A DNA stretch of 64,000 nt from Sporocytophaga myxococcoides DSM 11118 (GCF_000426725.1 NZ_AUFX01000010.1:124001-188000); one strand, 5' to 3'. Numbered from the stretch's first letter, positions 33,387 to 43,763 are shown. A program made the numbers and translations. Notes: generated by a model not told the origin, from the letters alone.

Positions 33387-33932
33387 TTAATCCTTAATTT
33401 GTAAAATTTCTTTTACTTCATCATAATCATCCCAATTGATAGATTGTCTTGCCGCTATTCCACCCGGAATGATTACATACCTGTACTGCAAAACTTTTTT
33501 CTTGTCTTTATTTTCATAAGTCCCTACGTTATAATTGGAAGATAACTGGAGCCCGCCATTGAAGGCAACATATTGAATCTTCACAGTGTCTAATCCAACA
33601 TATGGCAGAGGGGCAACAGTCGGATCATCAGGGGTACTTAAATTTACATACATTTTTATCTCCCCTTGAGACAGTATTTCCGGAGTAAGTTTTGGTACAT
33701 CTATTTCAGAAAAATAAGATTTTCCCTCATTATCAAATGAAAAGGGTAAATCCAGCCAATCTGAATAAATTACATTGGCTGTACCTGCCTCTCCTTTAGG
33801 ACCGGCTGGACCTGAAGGGCCAGCAGAACCTGTTGCTCCTGTCGGGCCCACCGGACCTTCTTTTTTACAAGAAGAAGTAATAAACACCATTGCTAACAAC
33901 AGGACCGAAAAACAGGAAAATATTTGTTTCAT
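33387..33932 (-). CDS. Lipoprotein with short collagen-like repeat
   Basis: A 181-aa lipoprotein: signal peptide ending VFITSSC (C22), then KKE. Residues 26-50 are an uninterrupted run of eight Gly-x-y triplets (GPVGPTGATGSAG, then GPSGPAGPKGEAG), a collagen-like segment. After it comes a beta-rich domain (about 52-181) with no recognised family. Short collagen-like stalks right after the lipid anchor are seen in a family of Bacteroidota lipoproteins and may trimerise to hold the domain off the membrane; this role is inferred. Confidence 0.82.
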   Translation of the reverse strand: MKQIFSCFSVLLLAMVFITSSCKKEGPVGPTGATGSAGPSGPAGPKGEAGTANVIYSDWLDLPFSFDNEGKSYFSEIDVPKLTPEILSQGEIKMYVNLSTPDDPTVAPLPYVGLDTVKIQYVAFNGGLQLSSNYNVGTYENKDKKKVLQYRYVIIPGGIAARQSINWDDYDEVKEILQIKD

Positions 33933-34113
33933 AAGTAAGTAAAAGTTTATTGTACATTTTTATTATACTTTAATATTACAAAACTAAATTTTAATTTTCT
34001 AATGCTCAAGTAATGATCAATGACTGTTAATTCTTTATAGATTAAGGAAACGCCTTCTATTTATTTTATAGACTAAGGGTCAATCTTCCTTATACTTTCC
34101 ACTTAAAACTTGA

Positions 34114-34761
34114 TCAGTTGCACTGCGCCAGCAATTCTTCAGCACTATTCTTTCCCCAACTTGGATATAGAGGTTTAGGCTGCTCTTTGCTATAAAGTTC
34201 TACTGCCTTTTGTAAAACAGGCTTTGCCTTATCTTTTCCACCTCCAAATTGTGTTGGAGTATAGAAAATGGAACTTCCTTTAAGAAAATTCAGTCTCGGG
34301 TTTTCCGGATCCATTGCTAATCCTTTTTTCAATGCAGTCGAAGCATCAACTCCATAATTTACCCACCGTGTGCTGGGATCGATCATCATTTGTTGTGTTG
34401 CTATCATGTTGCGTAATCCATAAATTTCAACATTATCCTCAATTTTAGAAGCCTTGTCAATTAAGGCCTTTACCTTAACAGAATTTTCATCAGCATTGAT
34501 AGCCTTATCATTCCATGCTGGCGTTATCAAAGCCAATGCAGCATAATAATAAGGAAGCCATGAAGTTTTCTCCGCATCCCCTATTCGCTCAAAAGAGTTT
34601 GAAATAGCAATATATTCAGCAGTTGTCTTTGCTGAATCTAATGCTTTAAGGTTCTTTTGCATTGCCTTGACAAATTTATCATCCTGAGCATTAGAAATCA
34701 AAGAGAAAAAACATAACAGAAAAAAAGTTAATAAGCTGGTGATTCTAATTTTTTCTTTCAT
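34114..34761 (-). CDS. Exported TPR-like protein
   Basis: A 215-aa protein with a signal peptide ending ISNAQ, followed by helix pairs characteristic of tetratricopeptide repeats (LPYYYAALALI; GLAMDPENPRLNFLKGSSIFYTP; AKPVLQKAVELY). It would be periplasmic. It starts 24 bases after the TonB-dependent receptor gene on the same strand, so they form an operon. A role assisting receptor function or assembly is plausible but unproven. Confidence 0.8.
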   Translation of the reverse strand: MKEKIRITSLLTFFLLCFFSLISNAQDDKFVKAMQKNLKALDSAKTTAEYIAISNSFERIGDAEKTSWLPYYYAALALITPAWNDKAINADENSVKVKALIDKASKIEDNVEIYGLRNMIATQQMMIDPSTRWVNYGVDASTALKKGLAMDPENPRLNFLKGSSIFYTPTQFGGGKDKAKPVLQKAVELYSKEQPKPLYPSWGKNSAEELLAQCN

Positions 34762-34784
34762 AATTAATATTAAGGTTATAAGTA

Positions 34785-37025
34785 TTATAGATTATTATTG
34801 ATTGCATCCTGTGTTCTGTCCACTCCCCAGCTCAGAAAAACTCCTATAAAAAAGAATCGCCTGGCTGTAGGTGTCACTGCTTGCTTGACAGAACCATTGT
34901 AAGAGTAATTATAGCCATAAACCTGATCGGAGCCTAGAAGATTGGAAACACTGGCAAATATCACCCAAAACGTTTTAGCATCCTGCTTTCCCAAAGAAGG
35001 TATATAACTAAGGCTAAGTCCTACATTATGAAAATCTTTAGCCCTTCCCTGATCCTTTATTTCAAAAGAATTCTGGTCGTTCAGGTGAAAATAATAATAC
35101 GGTCGGCCTGTTGAATATGTATATGTCAGGTTAATCCCACCTTTGTATTTAGGGAAAAATTTCTTGGTAACAATGGAAGCATTATGAGTAGCTGCAAAGT
35201 TAGGCTGAATTCTTTTCGGATAATTAAGGAACTCCCGCTTTGTATCCAGGTAAGAATAACTGACCCAGTAATCCAAATTTTTAACAGAAACTTTGTTGTC
35301 TCTGCAGAAGAACTCTATTCCATTCGCATAGCCATCTCCTGCGTTATTATAAGTAGAGAAATAAAGATCTTTGGGTATAGTTTTAACAAGATTATTATAT
35401 TGTTTATAAAATACCTCTGTTCTCAAAATCCTGCCTTTTAGATTTTGCTGAAAATAGGCAATATAGTGTGTCGCTTTAGTGTACCCTAATTGAGGAGAAG
35501 CTATCAGTTGTTGATTTTCCGGCTTCTGATAAAATATCCCGTAAGAAACACATAACACGGAATTGGCACTTGTTTTATAGGATAACGACATGCGTGGTGC
35601 AATATTCACCTGATCGATAATGGTACTATATTCTGACCTACAACCTGCCTGAGCTGTAAGTCTGTTTGAAATATGAATATCTGTTTCTGCAAATAGTGCA
35701 GTGAAATGATCATTAAGATTTCCGGGATACTCATAAGTAGCTGTATAAATCGATCTCTGAATATTGTACCAGTATTCTCCTCCAAACCGGAACACTGCAC
35801 TACTTGACAATCTTTTATCCAAAACCAGTTTTATCTGACTAAGATCCTGTCTGGACTTTAGGTTGAAAGTCTTATTCATCAGAAAATAACTGTTAGGAAA
35901 TTCCCGGGGTACATTATTAGAATCCTGCAACTCCTGATACATGTGATCCCTGTTGGTACTATAGCTTAAGCCAAGAATAAACTTCCAACCATTTCCTAAA
36001 TTTTCTCTCCAGCTCAGGTTTGAATACCAATTAAGGTTGTGAATATTCAATGCATCTTTAAAAAAAATACTGTCGATATCCGGTCTGCTTAATCCTCCAT
36101 CTCCTATGCCTAGAGCGCTATAGAATTTAACAATTCCTTTTTTTGTTTTTATTCTGAAATTAAAATCGCTGTTATGTCCATTAGGAACTTTAAAATAATC
36201 CGGTTTTTGTTTTACAAGGTAAAAATACAGTCCAAGGTTTACATAGTTATATGAAACTCCCCATGAAGACTTTTCATTTTTTGCTAATTGCTGAATAGCT
36301 CCACCCCATACTAAAGGAGAAACTGAAGCATCGATATGAGACTTTTCAGGCAAATCAATGGATTCAAGAATAAGCGCTGATGACAATGCCTGACCATATT
36401 GTGCAGAATAACCTCCTGTACTAAATACCGTTCCCTTAAAGAGAAATGGAGAAAACCTTCCTCTGGCCCCGATATCAGGCGCAGTAGCAAAATAAGGGTT
36501 GTTCACTAGCGTACCATCTATAAATTGTTTGGTTTCTGTTCCCGTCCCACCTCTTACAAACAAACCTTCTCTTTCCCCGACCTGCTGTGTGCCCGGCAAG
36601 GTTTTCATTACTGAAGAAATATCTGCACCAGCTCCTCCCACTGTCGCAACATCAAGGGAATTAAGTAATGTTACAGATTTACTTTTATCATCAGCATCAA
36701 ACTTTCTTGCAGTAATTGTTATTTCATTCAGCTCTTCATTCAGCATAATATGTTTTATGATGGGACTCGAAGAAATAAAAATTGAATCTTCAGTATAAAG
36801 ATAGCCTGTAGCAGAAACTGACAGAACGAACTTGCCTTTCTCTGTGGTTATAAATGAATAGAATCCTAATGAATCAGATGTAGCGCCGTCATAGGTATCT
36901 TTCAGAGATATGTTTGCACCAGAAACAGGCTTTCCGTCAAATCTTTTTACAGAACCACTGATCTTTACCTGTCCATTAGCGGCAAGGGATAAAAATAGCA
37001 GTATCAATTGAAGTAATCGTTTCAA
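34785..37025 (-). CDS. TonB-dependent outer membrane receptor
   Basis: A 746-aa protein with a signal peptide ending AANGQ. Residues 20-105 are a carboxypeptidase-regulatory-like domain (VKISGSVKRFDGKPVSGANISLKD), typical of Bacteroidota receptors. A plug domain follows (SSVMKTLPGTQQVGEREGLFVRGG), then a 22-strand barrel ending in short loops. The substrate is unknown; the lack of a SusD partner argues against the glycan-type SusC/D system. It is co-transcribed with a TPR-like protein. Confidence 0.9.
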   Translation of the reverse strand: MKRLLQLILLFLSLAANGQVKISGSVKRFDGKPVSGANISLKDTYDGATSDSLGFYSFITTEKGKFVLSVSATGYLYTEDSIFISSSPIIKHIMLNEELNEITITARKFDADDKSKSVTLLNSLDVATVGGAGADISSVMKTLPGTQQVGEREGLFVRGGTGTETKQFIDGTLVNNPYFATAPDIGARGRFSPFLFKGTVFSTGGYSAQYGQALSSALILESIDLPEKSHIDASVSPLVWGGAIQQLAKNEKSSWGVSYNYVNLGLYFYLVKQKPDYFKVPNGHNSDFNFRIKTKKGIVKFYSALGIGDGGLSRPDIDSIFFKDALNIHNLNWYSNLSWRENLGNGWKFILGLSYSTNRDHMYQELQDSNNVPREFPNSYFLMNKTFNLKSRQDLSQIKLVLDKRLSSSAVFRFGGEYWYNIQRSIYTATYEYPGNLNDHFTALFAETDIHISNRLTAQAGCRSEYSTIIDQVNIAPRMSLSYKTSANSVLCVSYGIFYQKPENQQLIASPQLGYTKATHYIAYFQQNLKGRILRTEVFYKQYNNLVKTIPKDLYFSTYNNAGDGYANGIEFFCRDNKVSVKNLDYWVSYSYLDTKREFLNYPKRIQPNFAATHNASIVTKKFFPKYKGGINLTYTYSTGRPYYYFHLNDQNSFEIKDQGRAKDFHNVGLSLSYIPSLGKQDAKTFWVIFASVSNLLGSDQVYGYNYSYNGSVKQAVTPTARRFFFIGVFLSWGVDRTQDAINNNL

Positions 37026-37168
37026 AATAAGTTAATTAAAGCGTATAAATATACACAATTACTTAAATGAAACATTATTTTTCATTGGTATTGGGAAATA
37101 AGAAAATTGGGAATGAAATTATAATTAAATAAAATATAGTTAAAAGACAAAAAAGGAGTAGCAAACCT

Positions 37169-38385
37169 CTAAGGCGCCCACCAGTTGCCTGAGATGTACA
37201 AAAGACACAAAAGGTTATATGTATCTTCGAAATAACTTTCCTTCATATCTTTAATAACATTCCACCCTTCGTTTAGGAAAGCCTGGTTTTCCCTATCTGA
37301 AGTTGCTGCAGCTACAATAGGTGCTATGAATACGGAGGTTTCATAATTGTTACCTGGCAGATCATTACCATTTAAAGTATATCCTGCTTTAATATTAGCA
37401 GGATTGTTATTACTTTTTAATTTAGCCCATTTAACAATACCAGCGACAGCATTTTTACCTCTTATATCACCATTATGGGCATAATCCATAACAAATCTTA
37501 ATGGTGTGCGGCAAGCGTTATAATAATAATTCCCATCATTGGGTCCTTCAAGAAAATCAGGACCTGCAGGCCTAACAGGTTTTCCTGTTACAAAATCAGG
37601 CATAAAATATGTCGAAGCTGAATAGTTAGTCTGTAATGTTGTAATCATTTCATAGGTTGCAATTGAAACGCTATCCCAAACAATATCTTTTGTGATTTTT
37701 TTAAATACTTTGAAATGACCCAACATCCAATCTGAAGGGCGGCTATCTGTAGATGCTTCGTTTTTCCAGTCACCAAGATTAAGACGATAGTCATTTGTTA
37801 TGTAACTTTTCCTGATGCCTTTGTTGATTATTCTTTTAGCTTCTTCCAGATAATTTATGTTTCCTGAGGAACCCCATTGTTTATGAGCCAGAATCAATGA
37901 ATAGGCATATCCAGATCCCCGTCGGTTGCAGAACCAAAATGCCCCTGCGCCATCTTATCGTCTGCTACAACCCATCCCATTAAATTTTCATTCCCAGAGC
38001 TTTTATATGATCTTACAGTCTTATACAAGCCATTAAATATTGTCTGAGCTTCATTATCATAACCAGCCATAAGTAAAACAATGATCATCCCATAGCCTTG
38101 TCCTTCTGATGAACCAAGCGGTGTAAAGCCATCCGGACTTCCGGTAATCTCTCCTTTCACGTAATAGCCTCCTGGCAAAGAAGCGAGGTCATTTTTGAGA
38201 TACTTTCTTTTCCAGTAAATATAATAAGCTTTAACTGATTCATCCATGTCTTCCTGAGAGACATTCGAAGGTTTTATACAATTAGGATATGCAAGAGACT
38301 GTGGAAAGGGTTTTGTTTGCCCTGCAGCTTCAAATATGCTTATTGCAATAGCGCAAATCAGCATTATATACTTATTCAATAACAT
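37169..38385 (-). pseudogene. Family 8 glycoside hydrolase, interrupted by one-base frameshift
   Basis: Two abutting frames together make one GH8 protein of about 405 residues. The first (38385 to 37894) has a signal peptide ending EAAGQ, the GH8 acid motif GSSEGQGYGM (E94), and reaches SATDGDLDM before a stop. The second frame (to 37169) continues YSLILAHKQWGSSGNINYLEEA, exactly as GH8 proteins do after DLDxA. Adding one G after the ATG codon near 37906 would restore ATG-GCC-TAT. GH8 enzymes are inverting endoglucanases, xylanases or chitosanases. It is either a sequencing error or a real inactivation. No T9SS domain is present. Confidence 0.85.
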
Positions 38386-38585
38386 AGAAAAATTAATCTC
38401 ATTCTGCTATCCAATCTAATAATATAAAAAGAAACAGGCAATATGTGATATCAGGCCCCCTTTCCTGTGTATTGTTATTATACTCATTACTAAAAGAATA
38501 AAAAAGTATTAATTCCATTAACACAGATACATTTTTACAAAATTCTTTGTAACATAGCACAATCAAAGCATTCCAGACAAGAGAA

Positions 38586-39176
38586 ATGAGCGATTTCAAA
38601 AAATTAAAACAATGGCTTCAACAGGTTTCTTTTCTTACAGAAGAAGATTGTAAAACATTTGAACCTTACCTCATAAACAGGAAAGTAAAAGCGAAGGAAA
38701 ACATACTTGTGCAAGGGCAGATATGTAAAGAGATAGGATTTATCAATTCAGGTGCTTTCAGAATTTTTTATTTATCTGAAGGAATAGAAATTAATACACA
38801 CTTTTGTTTTGAAAATGATTTCGTCGTGGACTACGATAGCTTTTTGCAGGAAAAGTACAGTCGTCATTATATCCAGGCTCTTGAAGACAGCGAACTTACA
38901 ACTTTTAATCTATCAGTATTACAAAAAGCCTATAACAGTTCACACAATTGGGAAAGATTTGGAAGGATCATGGCCGAGTCTTCTTATAAGATCATAAATG
39001 AGCGAGTAGAAAGTTTCCTTTTTATGAATGGAGAACAAAGGTACCTTCAACTGTTGAAAACAAATCCTCAGCTCTTTGATAGGGTTCCTTTATATCATAT
39101 TGCTTCCTACCTCGGAATACAAAGGGAAAGCCTTAGCAGGTTGCGAAAAAAAATTACTGCGAAAGAGCGATTGTAA
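38586..39176 (+). CDS. Crp/Fnr-family transcriptional regulator
   Basis: A 196-aa protein with an N-terminal cNMP-binding-like domain (LVQGQICKEIGFINSGAFRIFYL) and a C-terminal helix-turn-helix (HIASYLGIQRESLSRLRKK). It belongs to the same sub-group as the regulator at 14836-15417. It is divergent from the GH8 gene and followed 73 bases later by a lipoprotein gene on the same strand. The signal is unknown. Confidence 0.88.
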   Translation: MSDFKKLKQWLQQVSFLTEEDCKTFEPYLINRKVKAKENILVQGQICKEIGFINSGAFRIFYLSEGIEINTHFCFENDFVVDYDSFLQEKYSRHYIQALEDSELTTFNLSVLQKAYNSSHNWERFGRIMAESSYKIINERVESFLFMNGEQRYLQLLKTNPQLFDRVPLYHIASYLGIQRESLSRLRKKITAKERL

Positions 39177-39249
39177 CATTTGTCAATTTTTGTCCTGTTT
39201 ATTTATCAGACTTTTAAGGTGTAATTAATTTCACCAAAAAAGTCATAAA

Positions 39250-39879
39250 ATGAAACATCAACACTTTATCATCGTCCTTATCCTATTAACTCTATGGTCT
39301 TGCAGTTCCTCCAAAAAAGCCACTATTCCTCTAAGTGAAACGGTTCTTGCAGATGATACCTATACTATCATTTGGAATGGTGTGAGTCATGCATATAGAT
39401 ATGAAAATAAAACCTGGATAAGAGATGAGCAATACGACTATCAGTTTGATGTCATCCAAAAAAGATATGACAATCTCTGGAAGTCCATTAAATCGCTGCA
39501 CCGGATACATCCTGAATATGATGGTAAAGCTGGAGACAGGGACCAGACAATGTATTTTGAATTAGCGTATAATAGTCTTAATGATAGTAATAAAGTAATA
39601 TCCACGATTATATCCACTCTTGGTGATGGAACAGGTCTTTGTGATCCTGAATTCCGAAACAGTCAGCTTATCATGTATGTTAAAGAGCCAAGTTCCTTCC
39701 TTCCCTATAACAAATTCAGAATTACTCAGCATTATAACTATGAAGAAGGTTTATTAACAGAAACAGTAGAGTTGTTAAATGAGAAAGACGGAATAGAGAC
39801 ACCATTTATGAAAAATGAAGAAACAGCTTGGTTTTATATTAAGGGAAAACTGGATAAAGCTCCTACCATTTTCAGATAG
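39250..39879 (+). CDS. Lipoprotein of unknown function
   Basis: A 209-aa protein with a lipobox LTLWSC (C17) followed by SSSKKA. The mature chain is of mixed alpha/beta character, contains CDPEF with one further Cys, and shows no recognised domain. It may be co-transcribed with the Crp/Fnr gene upstream and is followed by a terminator. Confidence 0.65.
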   Translation: MKHQHFIIVLILLTLWSCSSSKKATIPLSETVLADDTYTIIWNGVSHAYRYENKTWIRDEQYDYQFDVIQKRYDNLWKSIKSLHRIHPEYDGKAGDRDQTMYFELAYNSLNDSNKVISTIISTLGDGTGLCDPEFRNSQLIMYVKEPSSFLPYNKFRITQHYNYEEGLLTETVELLNEKDGIETPFMKNEETAWFYIKGKLDKAPTIFR

Positions 39880-39914
39880 AAAAAATAATATACAGGAAAA
39901 ATATTATTCAAAAC

Positions 39915-39953
39915 AAAAAAGCCACTTCAGAATATTTGTGAAATGGCTTTTTT
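39915..39953 (+). terminator. Rho-independent terminator
   Basis: Stem AAAAAAGCCA / TGGCTTTTTT, extended by TTCA / TGAA, with a T run, about 36 bases after the lipoprotein gene. Confidence 0.85.
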
Positions 39954-40053
39954 GTGATCATATAAAGATTTCAACCATCTTTATTGCAGCATCAGAAGTT
40001 GTTTCGCAGGCAAAAAGCATTTAAAACTCCCTTCAAAAGTAAATCAAAATACT

Positions 40054-40443
40054 TCAAATAAAAAGATTCTTTAAATCCTGGATATCCAAAGGCTTTATGA
40101 ATACAAGTTCAATATTCTGCTTGCCTATCTTATCATAACTCAAAGTGTATTCGACAATTGAAGTTAATAAAGCAATTCTTGTTTCATTTTCACGATAGTC
40201 AGAATGTTTTCTGATTCTATCAATTAACCCAAACCCCTTTTCCCTGTTATTTTGAATATCCACCAAAAGCAGCTCTGGGAATTTACCATTAATTAGACAA
40301 TAAAGATTTAAACTTTCAATAGCATTTTCACTACTAACGAATCTGTATTCCGAGGCAATTTTGTAAGTTTTGAAAATTCCTTCTGCTATCCAATTATCAG
40401 TAACATTATCATCAATTACCATTATACATTTTGGAATTCCCAT
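40054..40443 (-). CDS. Stand-alone response-regulator receiver protein
   Basis: About 129 aa from ATG 40443 (or 132 from 40452). It is a single receiver domain: acidic pair in MVIDDN, phospho-acceptor Asp in LLLVDIQNNREKGFGLIDRIRK, Thr in ALLTSI and Lys in VFIKPLDI. There is no output domain, as in CheY-like or phosphorelay shuttle proteins. It lies near a hybrid kinase (41502-43745) on the same strand, with a barrel protein gene in between, so it may receive phosphate from it; this is inference. Confidence 0.82.
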   Translation of the reverse strand: MGIPKCIMVIDDNVTDNWIAEGIFKTYKIASEYRFVSSENAIESLNLYCLINGKFPELLLVDIQNNREKGFGLIDRIRKHSDYRENETRIALLTSIVEYTLSYDKIGKQNIELVFIKPLDIQDLKNLFI

Positions 40444-40586
40444 AGTTACCATATTTATTTAATTAATAAAAATGGTTGTTATAGAAACATCAATCAATAC
40501 TATAAATAGACTATTTCATATACTTATTTTAGAGTATTTTAAAGCAAAAAGGATATAATCCTACTAAATCTCAACAATTAACAAAC

Positions 40587-41486
40587 TCATTTTTGCTTAT
40601 TTAAAGAAGGAGTATCTTGACGGAACCTAAGCGCCAGCCCCAGATTAAAAATGAAGCCGTCTTTGGTTTTATGTAAAATCGGGTGTCCTATTCTCTGACT
40701 ATTTTTGTTATAAACTTCATATTTCCTGCAAAGAGAATGGCCAAACTCTCCATAAACAACAATATGTTTTCTAAAATAGAAGTTGGCAAAAAGCTTTAAT
40801 TGCATTTGCCCCCAGAATTTATCGCCATTTCTTACATATGCATACTCTTCGCTATCGTGGAGCCTATAACTAGCCGTAAGACATTGATAAGAAATCCCGG
40901 AATAAAATTTTGAACTTGCCTTATACTCAATAATCATATAACCTGGCAAAACACCAAAAATATTTATCCTTGGTGAAGGTTTCCACTCCAATCCAAGTAA
41001 AGGCATAAAAAAGTTACCGAAAAATTCTTTGTTATAATAACTCCCAAATTTGAATTGCAGATCAGGACTTTTTACATATGTAAAAAGCAATAATCCCCCC
41101 TGTTGAAATGATCCTTGATTTATTCTTAATTGGTCTGAACTGATTTTGGGCAAAACAACAAAAAATGTTTTCCACCTGGCATTCTTCCAATACTTTAAAT
41201 AGCCTAATTGAAGATTCAATGCATAAAGATCTTTGTTTCCATGAGAAGAACTAAACCTTAATTGATCAAATGTCCCACCCGCAAGTATTACATCTTTATT
41301 TTTTAAAGGAATGGGAATATTTAAATTCAAATAGTTCTCATTAACGCCAAGTTTATGATCATCATTGGTATATTGAACTGGAAGAAAGTTCTGATATTTC
41401 AAGTTAATTATATCAATATATGGCTGACTCAGGACATTTCCTGAATATATAAACAAAAAAAATAAAATATAGGTTGCTAACTTCAT
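40587..41486 (-). CDS. DUF6268-like outer membrane beta-barrel protein
   Basis: A 299-aa protein with a signal peptide ending NVLSQ and long alternating strands (LNLNIPIPLKNKDVILAGG, LYALNLQLGYLKYW, WKTFFVVLPKIS, and at the end GFIFNLGLALRFRQ). The pattern fits the DUF6268 barrel group of Bacteroidota. It begins 15 bases downstream of the hybrid kinase gene on the same strand, so it is probably in its operon and could be a regulated or sensing partner. Confidence 0.75.
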   Translation of the reverse strand: MKLATYILFFLFIYSGNVLSQPYIDIINLKYQNFLPVQYTNDDHKLGVNENYLNLNIPIPLKNKDVILAGGTFDQLRFSSSHGNKDLYALNLQLGYLKYWKNARWKTFFVVLPKISSDQLRINQGSFQQGGLLLFTYVKSPDLQFKFGSYYNKEFFGNFFMPLLGLEWKPSPRINIFGVLPGYMIIEYKASSKFYSGISYQCLTASYRLHDSEEYAYVRNGDKFWGQMQLKLFANFYFRKHIVVYGEFGHSLCRKYEVYNKNSQRIGHPILHKTKDGFIFNLGLALRFRQDTPSLNKQK

Positions 41487-41501
41487 GACACCAATATTTA
41501 A

Positions 41502-43745
41502 CTAAGTCGACACCTCAAGTTTGCTTAATAATTCTACCTGTTTCTTTACATCAACTTTCTCAAAAATATTTCTAACATGTTTGGCGACAGTCTTATCAGA
41601 AATAAACAAAAGCTCACCGATACTTTTGTAGGTAGCACCTTTGGCAATAAGGTTTATAATTTCAATTTCTCTTGTAGTAAGGTTGTACCTCTGGCAATTT
41701 ATTTCAAATTTATTCTGGCTATCTACTTTAATAACATCTATGTCATTTCTTTTCTGCAGGTTTTTATAAGCAGTATTTATTAATGCAATTCTCTGCTTTT
41801 CAAAGTTCAATAAAATTGAATCTATTTTTGCAACAAGCTCCTCGACAAGGAATGGCTTTTGAACATAATCAACAGCCCCTAGTGAAAGCCCTTCGATCTT
41901 TGACTTTGAAGAATCTCTTGCTGTAAGAAAAATAAAAGGAATATGATTCAGATTACTTTGTTTCAATATGGATCTATATAGATCAAAACCATCTCCACCA
42001 TCCATCATTACATCTGATATTATAAGATCTACATAAGTTACGGCCTGCAACCTATCAAATGCTTCCTTACCGTTAGTGGCAACTAATACATTATATTTTT
42101 CACTCAACTTTTTTGCCAGGTAATTAAGTAGTGCAATATTATCCTCAACGATAAAGATACTTGGCCTGTCTGCATTATATAGAACTTGTGGAACGTATAA
42201 AGCATCTACATTAAAATATACCTCTCCACATTCTATACTTATTGTCTCCCCTAAATGCTCCTGATGTAAGATTGGAATTTCAATAATCATTTTAGTTCCG
42301 GCAGCTATAGCCGGATTACTTTCTATTCTTATCACACCGCCAATACTTTCGACAATCTTCTTTACTATCGAAAGACCGATACCTATTCCCTGAATATTCT
42401 TATGACTTGAATTTATTTTAAAATAAGGTTCAAATATTTTTTCGTGAAGCTCAGGATGGATACCAATCCCAGTATCTCTAACAACAAACAAAAGATTTTC
42501 ACCATCCTGCTTTAGAGTAACTTCTATTACACCATTTAAAGATGAAAACTTAATCGCATTTTCAACTAAATTATTTAGTACTCGATAGATCCCCTCGGGA
42601 TCAGCTTTCACTATTAGATTATCATCAATATAAGAAGAAAGAAAAATACTTTTTTTATTAGCATATGACCTATAGAGTTCTATATTATTTTTAAGTACCT
42701 CACTAACATTACAAATCTGATCATTAAAATAAATATCATCTCCTCGCTTGATCTTCTCCAGGTCAAAGAAATTATTAATATCTCTGGTTAATTTTTCAAT
42801 ACTTCTTTTAATAATTAATAATTCTTCAGCCTCTCCATACTTGCTTATATATTCCTCAAGATAATTCCTTATAAGCGTAATAGGCGTTTTAGATTCATGA
42901 GCAAGGTTGATAAATGTATTTGTTCTTCTTTCATTAGCAATTTCAAGCTCTCTTGTTCTTTCTATTACTTTTAATGTTAAATTGTAATTTAACTCCTGAA
43001 GCATCTTTTGGGAATCTAACAACATGTAATATTCTGCTCGCGATTGTTTGATTGATTTCCTGATAAAAAGAACAGTCATCACAAGAAGCCCGAGATTAGT
43101 AGATATTACTTCTGCAACCTGGCTTCCATTATGAAATTTCAATATTGGTAACAACAAATGATTTATATCAATTTCAAAAAATGCAATAATCGGAAGGGTT
43201 AACCAAAAACTAAACCCCAAAAGCACTCCTATCATTTCCTCCTTACTACTCTCATCGGTGCATGACTGATATTTTTCTTTAAATGATTTAGCTAAAGAAA
43301 ATAACATAACAATAACATATATAAATGGAATTATCACTACTAGTCTCCTTGACATTTCAAGATCGCCGGTATATATGTATGGAAACAGAAATAAAAAAAT
43401 AAATGGTAAGACTATAAATATCATTGATCCTTGAAAAGCATAGAATCTCAGTTTCGCCAAATCCAGTACTTTATATATATAAAAAATAAAATATAAGGAC
43501 ATTACCAAAGCAACGATATAAGCAATAATATTCTGAATTGTAATCGGAATATCAATTTTGTTATCTGGGAACAATGCTCCAACTATGTTATATTGAATTA
43601 AAAGGAAAAGAAGGATCAGATAATACAGCCGGCTTTTATCTGACGGCCTTGACAAAAAATATATACCCTGATAGAAAAAGAAAACCAGTTCAAATAAAGA
43701 GATTAAAAAAGTTATTATATGAATTTGCGTTCCAAATACAACCAT
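41502..43745 (-). CDS. 7TM hybrid histidine kinase with receiver and LuxR-type output domain
   Basis: A 747-aa single-chain signalling protein. Seven hydrophobic segments fill residues about 8-230 (7TM-type sensor). HisKA follows with phospho-acceptor H283 in NLAHESKTPIT, then a HATPase with NLVENAIKF (about 392-400), DTGIGIHPE and GIGIGLSIVKK. A receiver domain has D578 in IISDVM and K630 in YVQKPF. A LuxR/GerE helix-turn-helix occupies 688-742 (LTTREIEIINLIAKGATYKSIGE). All steps from sensing to DNA binding sit in one membrane-anchored chain. Bacteroides one-protein hybrids usually end in AraC domains, so a LuxR ending is less common. Confidence 0.9.
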   Translation of the reverse strand: MVVFGTQIHIITFLISLFELVFFFYQGIYFLSRPSDKSRLYYLILLFLLIQYNIVGALFPDNKIDIPITIQNIIAYIVALVMSLYFIFYIYKVLDLAKLRFYAFQGSMIFIVLPFIFLFLFPYIYTGDLEMSRRLVVIIPFIYVIVMLFSLAKSFKEKYQSCTDESSKEEMIGVLLGFSFWLTLPIIAFFEIDINHLLLPILKFHNGSQVAEVISTNLGLLVMTVLFIRKSIKQSRAEYYMLLDSQKMLQELNYNLTLKVIERTRELEIANERRTNTFINLAHESKTPITLIRNYLEEYISKYGEAEELLIIKRSIEKLTRDINNFFDLEKIKRGDDIYFNDQICNVSEVLKNNIELYRSYANKKSIFLSSYIDDNLIVKADPEGIYRVLNNLVENAIKFSSLNGVIEVTLKQDGENLLFVVRDTGIGIHPELHEKIFEPYFKINSSHKNIQGIGIGLSIVKKIVESIGGVIRIESNPAIAAGTKMIIEIPILHQEHLGETISIECGEVYFNVDALYVPQVLYNADRPSIFIVEDNIALLNYLAKKLSEKYNVLVATNGKEAFDRLQAVTYVDLIISDVMMDGGDGFDLYRSILKQSNLNHIPFIFLTARDSSKSKIEGLSLGAVDYVQKPFLVEELVAKIDSILLNFEKQRIALINTAYKNLQKRNDIDVIKVDSQNKFEINCQRYNLTTREIEIINLIAKGATYKSIGELLFISDKTVAKHVRNIFEKVDVKKQVELLSKLEVST

Positions 43746-43763
43746 TCCTGTTATGTTAGAATA

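Noticed and set aside
37894-38385. Two separate genes for the two GH8 halves
   Set aside because: The second frame has no start of its own and continues the GH8 sequence exactly at the break; one interrupted gene fits better.
38399-38599. 66-codon minus-strand frame
   Set aside because: It lies in the divergent promoter spacer and overlaps the start of the Crp/Fnr gene; no family features.
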